Positions 6,319 to 8,244 of a stretch of 8,244 bases of DNA are shown piece by piece. This DNA comes from JANQPC01 sp039208375 (GTDB lineage: Bacteria > Pseudomonadota > Alphaproteobacteria > Rhodobacterales > Rhodobacteraceae). Where the stretch lies: the NCBI GenBank assembly GCA_039208375.1, contig JBCCRC010000104.1, positions 1 to 8,244 of the forward strand, given 5' to 3'. The translations under genes were made by a program, and so were the position numbers. The notes beneath the pieces were generated by a model, which searched no databases, had not been told where the DNA came from, and saw only the letters and a list, made by a program, of their open reading frames with translations. Each line of letters opens with the position of its first letter. Position 1 is the stretch's first letter.

Positions 6319-6349
6319 GCCAAGATGAAGATGCGGGAGACAGCGCGCC

Positions 6350-8244
6350 ATGGCCTTTGAGCCCACAGACTACCTGCCTTACGATTTCGCCAACCGCCGC
6401 CATATCGGGCCGTCACCGGAAGAGATGGCGGAGATGTTCGGGGTTTTGGGGGTGGAGAGCCTCGAGGCGCTGATCGATCAGACTGTGCCTGCGGATATCC
6501 GGCAGACGACCCCGCTTGATTTCGGCAAGCCGCTGTCGGAGCGGGAGCTTTTGTGGCGCATGCGCCAGGTGGCGCTGAAGAACACGATCTTCACCACGAT
6601 GATCGGGCAGGGCTATTACGGCACGGTCACGCCACCCGCGATCCAGCGCAATATCCTGGAAAATCCCGCTTGGTACACCGCCTACACCCCATATCAGCCG
6701 GAGATCAGCCAGGGGCGACTGGAAGCGCTTTTAAATTACCAAACGATGGTGAGCGACCTTACGGGGCTGGAAGTGGCCAATGCGTCGCTTCTCGATGAAG
6801 CTACGGCGGCTGCGGAAGCCATGACGATGGCGCGGCGGGTCGCGAAGTCGAAGGCGCGGGCGTTCTTCGTGGATGAGAATTGTCATCCGCAGAATATCGA
6901 GGTGATGAAGACCCGAGCCTTGCCGCTTGGGATCGAAGTGATCGTGGGGGCGCCGGAGGATCTAGAGCCCGATGCCGTGTTCGGCGCGATCTTTCAGTAT
7001 CCCGGCACCTACGGGCATCTGCGCGATTTCACCGCCGAGATGGATGCGCTTCATGCCGCCAAGGCGATCGGGATCGTCATTGCCGATCCGCTAATGCTGA
7101 CGCTTCTGAAAGAGCCAGGCGCGATGGGGGCCGATATCGCGGTGGGCTCAACCCAGCGCTTTGGCGTGCCCATGGGCTTTGGCGGGCCACATGCGGCCTA
7201 TATGGCGTGCCGCGACGCCTATAAGCGCGCGTTGCCGGGGCGCCTTGTGGGCGTGTCAGTCGATGCGCGCGGTAACAAGGCCTATCGGCTTTCGCTGCAG
7301 ACCCGCGAACAGCATATCCGGCGCGAGAAGGCGACCTCGAATGTCTGTACCGCGCAGGCGCTTCTGGCGGTTATGGCCTCGTTCTATGCGGTGTTTCACG
7401 GACCGAAGGGGCTTAAGGCGATTGCGCAGCGGATCCATCGTAAGACGGATCGACTGGCCCGAGGACTGGAGGCGGGTGGCTATACGGTTGAACCTGAACA
7501 TTTCTTCGACACGTTCACGGTTGAGGTTGGCGCGCTTCAGGGTGTGATCCTTGAAGCCGGGCGACGCGAGCGCATCAACTTCCGCAAGGTGGGCGAGACG
7601 AAGATCGGGATCACGGTGGATGAGACGATCCGCCCCGCCGTGCTGGAAGGCGTGTGGCGGGCCTTCGGGCTCAATCACAGCCGCGACGACTTCGCCGCGG
7701 ATTACCACCGGGTGCCGGAAGCCCTGGTGCGGCGGAGCGATTACCTCACTCACCCGACCTTCCACCATAACCGCGCTGAGACAGAGATGATGCGCTACAT
7801 GCGGCGGCTGGCCGATCGCGATCTGGCACTTGATCGCGCAATGATCCCGCTTGGGAGTTGCACGATGAAGCTTAACTCCGCAGCTGAAATGATGCCGATC
7901 ACCTGGCCCGATTTCTCGAACCTGCACCCCTTTGCACCCGCCGATCAGGTGGCGGGCTATCACGAGATGATTGCGGATCTGGAGGCGAAGCTTTGCGAGA
8001 TCACCGGCTACGATGCAATGTCGATGCAGCCGAACTCGGGCGCGCAGGGCGAATACGCGGGGCTTTTGACGATCGCCGCATACCACCGGGCGCGGGGCGA
8101 GGCCCATCGCAATATCTGCCTCATCCCGGTGTCGGCGCATGGCACGAACCCCGCAAGCGCGCAAATGGCGGGGATGGAGGTGGTTGTCGTCGGCTCCGCC
8201 CCGAACGGCGATATCGATCTGGCCGATTTCCGCGCCAAGGCGGA
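6350..8244 (+). CDS. gcvP: Glycine dehydrogenase (decarboxylating), P-protein, 5' part (3' end outside window)
   Basis: Cytosolic pyridoxal-phosphate enzyme that decarboxylates glycine and transfers the remaining aminomethyl group to the oxidised lipoyl arm of GcvH. From ATG 6350 the frame stays open to the right edge, giving 631 residues of a usual ~950. Seen are NRRHIGPSPEEMAEM at the N terminus, GQGYYGTVTPPAIQRN, WYTAYTPYQPEISQGRLEAL, SLLDEATAAAEAM, and STQRFGVPMGFGGPHAAYM (from residue 267) in the N-terminal half. The second half begins with LGSCTMKLN (residues 501-509), then QPNSGAQGEYAGLL and SAHGTNPASAQ (595-605). Because it passes from the first into the second half without a break, it is the fused P-protein, not the split gcvPA/gcvPB type. 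The PLP-binding lysine is expected further downstream, beyond the window. GGGAGA (6335-6340) is the ribosome binding site, 9 bases from the ATG. Last visible gene of the gcvT-gcvH-gcvP operon. Confidence 0.97.
   Translation, partial: MAFEPTDYLPYDFANRRHIGPSPEEMAEMFGVLGVESLEALIDQTVPADIRQTTPLDFGKPLSERELLWRMRQVALKNTIFTTMIGQGYYGTVTPPAIQRNILENPAWYTAYTPYQPEISQGRLEALLNYQTMVSDLTGLEVANASLLDEATAAAEAMTMARRVAKSKARAFFVDENCHPQNIEVMKTRALPLGIEVIVGAPEDLEPDAVFGAIFQYPGTYGHLRDFTAEMDALHAAKAIGIVIADPLMLTLLKEPGAMGADIAVGSTQRFGVPMGFGGPHAAYMACRDAYKRALPGRLVGVSVDARGNKAYRLSLQTREQHIRREKATSNVCTAQALLAVMASFYAVFHGPKGLKAIAQRIHRKTDRLARGLEAGGYTVEPEHFFDTFTVEVGALQGVILEAGRRERINFRKVGETKIGITVDETIRPAVLEGVWRAFGLNHSRDDFAADYHRVPEALVRRSDYLTHPTFHHNRAETEMMRYMRRLADRDLALDRAMIPLGSCTMKLNSAAEMMPITWPDFSNLHPFAPADQVAGYHEMIADLEAKLCEITGYDAMSMQPNSGAQGEYAGLLTIAAYHRARGEAHRNICLIPVSAHGTNPASAQMAGMEVVVVGSAPNGDIDLADFRAKA

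Noticed and set aside
7256..8164. Long reverse-strand open frame (302 codons) within gcvP
   Set aside because: The + strand frame is an unbroken P-protein with its signature motifs; the antisense frame is a composition artefact.
6350..8244. Possible frameshift in gcvP, because only short fragments in other frames have both a start and a stop
   Set aside because: The frame from ATG 6350 was read codon by codon to the edge with no stop; it simply lacks its stop codon within the window.

Overview
The window is high-GC, gene-dense bacterial chromosome and reads as an alphaproteobacterium, most likely Rhodobacterales (Roseobacter/Rhodobacter-like). That assignment rests on the style of the glutamyl-tRNA synthetase, on a tandem glycine riboswitch heading gcvT-gcvH-gcvP, and on a terminator-like hairpin with a TATTTTTG tail between gcvH and gcvP that resembles extragenic sequences I remember from that group. 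It is an inference from sequence feel; no database was consulted.

Layout. Bases 2-1069 hold the 3' part of a glutamyl-tRNA synthetase gene (gltX). After an 86-base gap comes a 434-residue COG4091-type oxidoreductase (Rossmann domain plus C-terminal SAF domain, bases 1156-2460), followed at once by a MATE-family efflux transporter (about 2497-3885). A perfect 7-bp hairpin lies exactly at this junction. These three genes run on the + strand. A small gamma-glutamylcyclotransferase-like gene (3896-4453) converges on the MATE gene from the - strand with 10 bases between the stop codons.

The right half is a glycine cleavage operon. A candidate promoter (4508-4536) is followed by a two-aptamer glycine riboswitch (about 4543-4708), a GC-rich hairpin region lacking a T-run (4709-4782), then gcvT (4783-5898), gcvH (5918-6277), a terminator-like hairpin, and gcvP, which runs off the right edge (from 6350). 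GcvP decarboxylates glycine and loads the aminomethyl group on the lipoyl arm of GcvH. GcvT passes the one-carbon unit to tetrahydrofolate with release of ammonia. The shared L-protein (dihydrolipoyl dehydrogenase) is not in the window. Excess glycine sensed by the riboswitch is expected to turn the operon on.

Most of the window is ordinary housekeeping sequence, and I do not see a new multi-gene system. The points most worth a second look are the COG4091 enzyme, whose family includes the alternative DXP reductoisomerase DXR-II, and its tight coupling to a MATE exporter; how the riboswitch might reach the gcvT ribosome binding site; and the terminator-like element inside the gcv operon, which could make gcvP expression differ from gcvT and gcvH. 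No tRNA, rRNA, CRISPR array, insertion sequence or phage sequence was seen.
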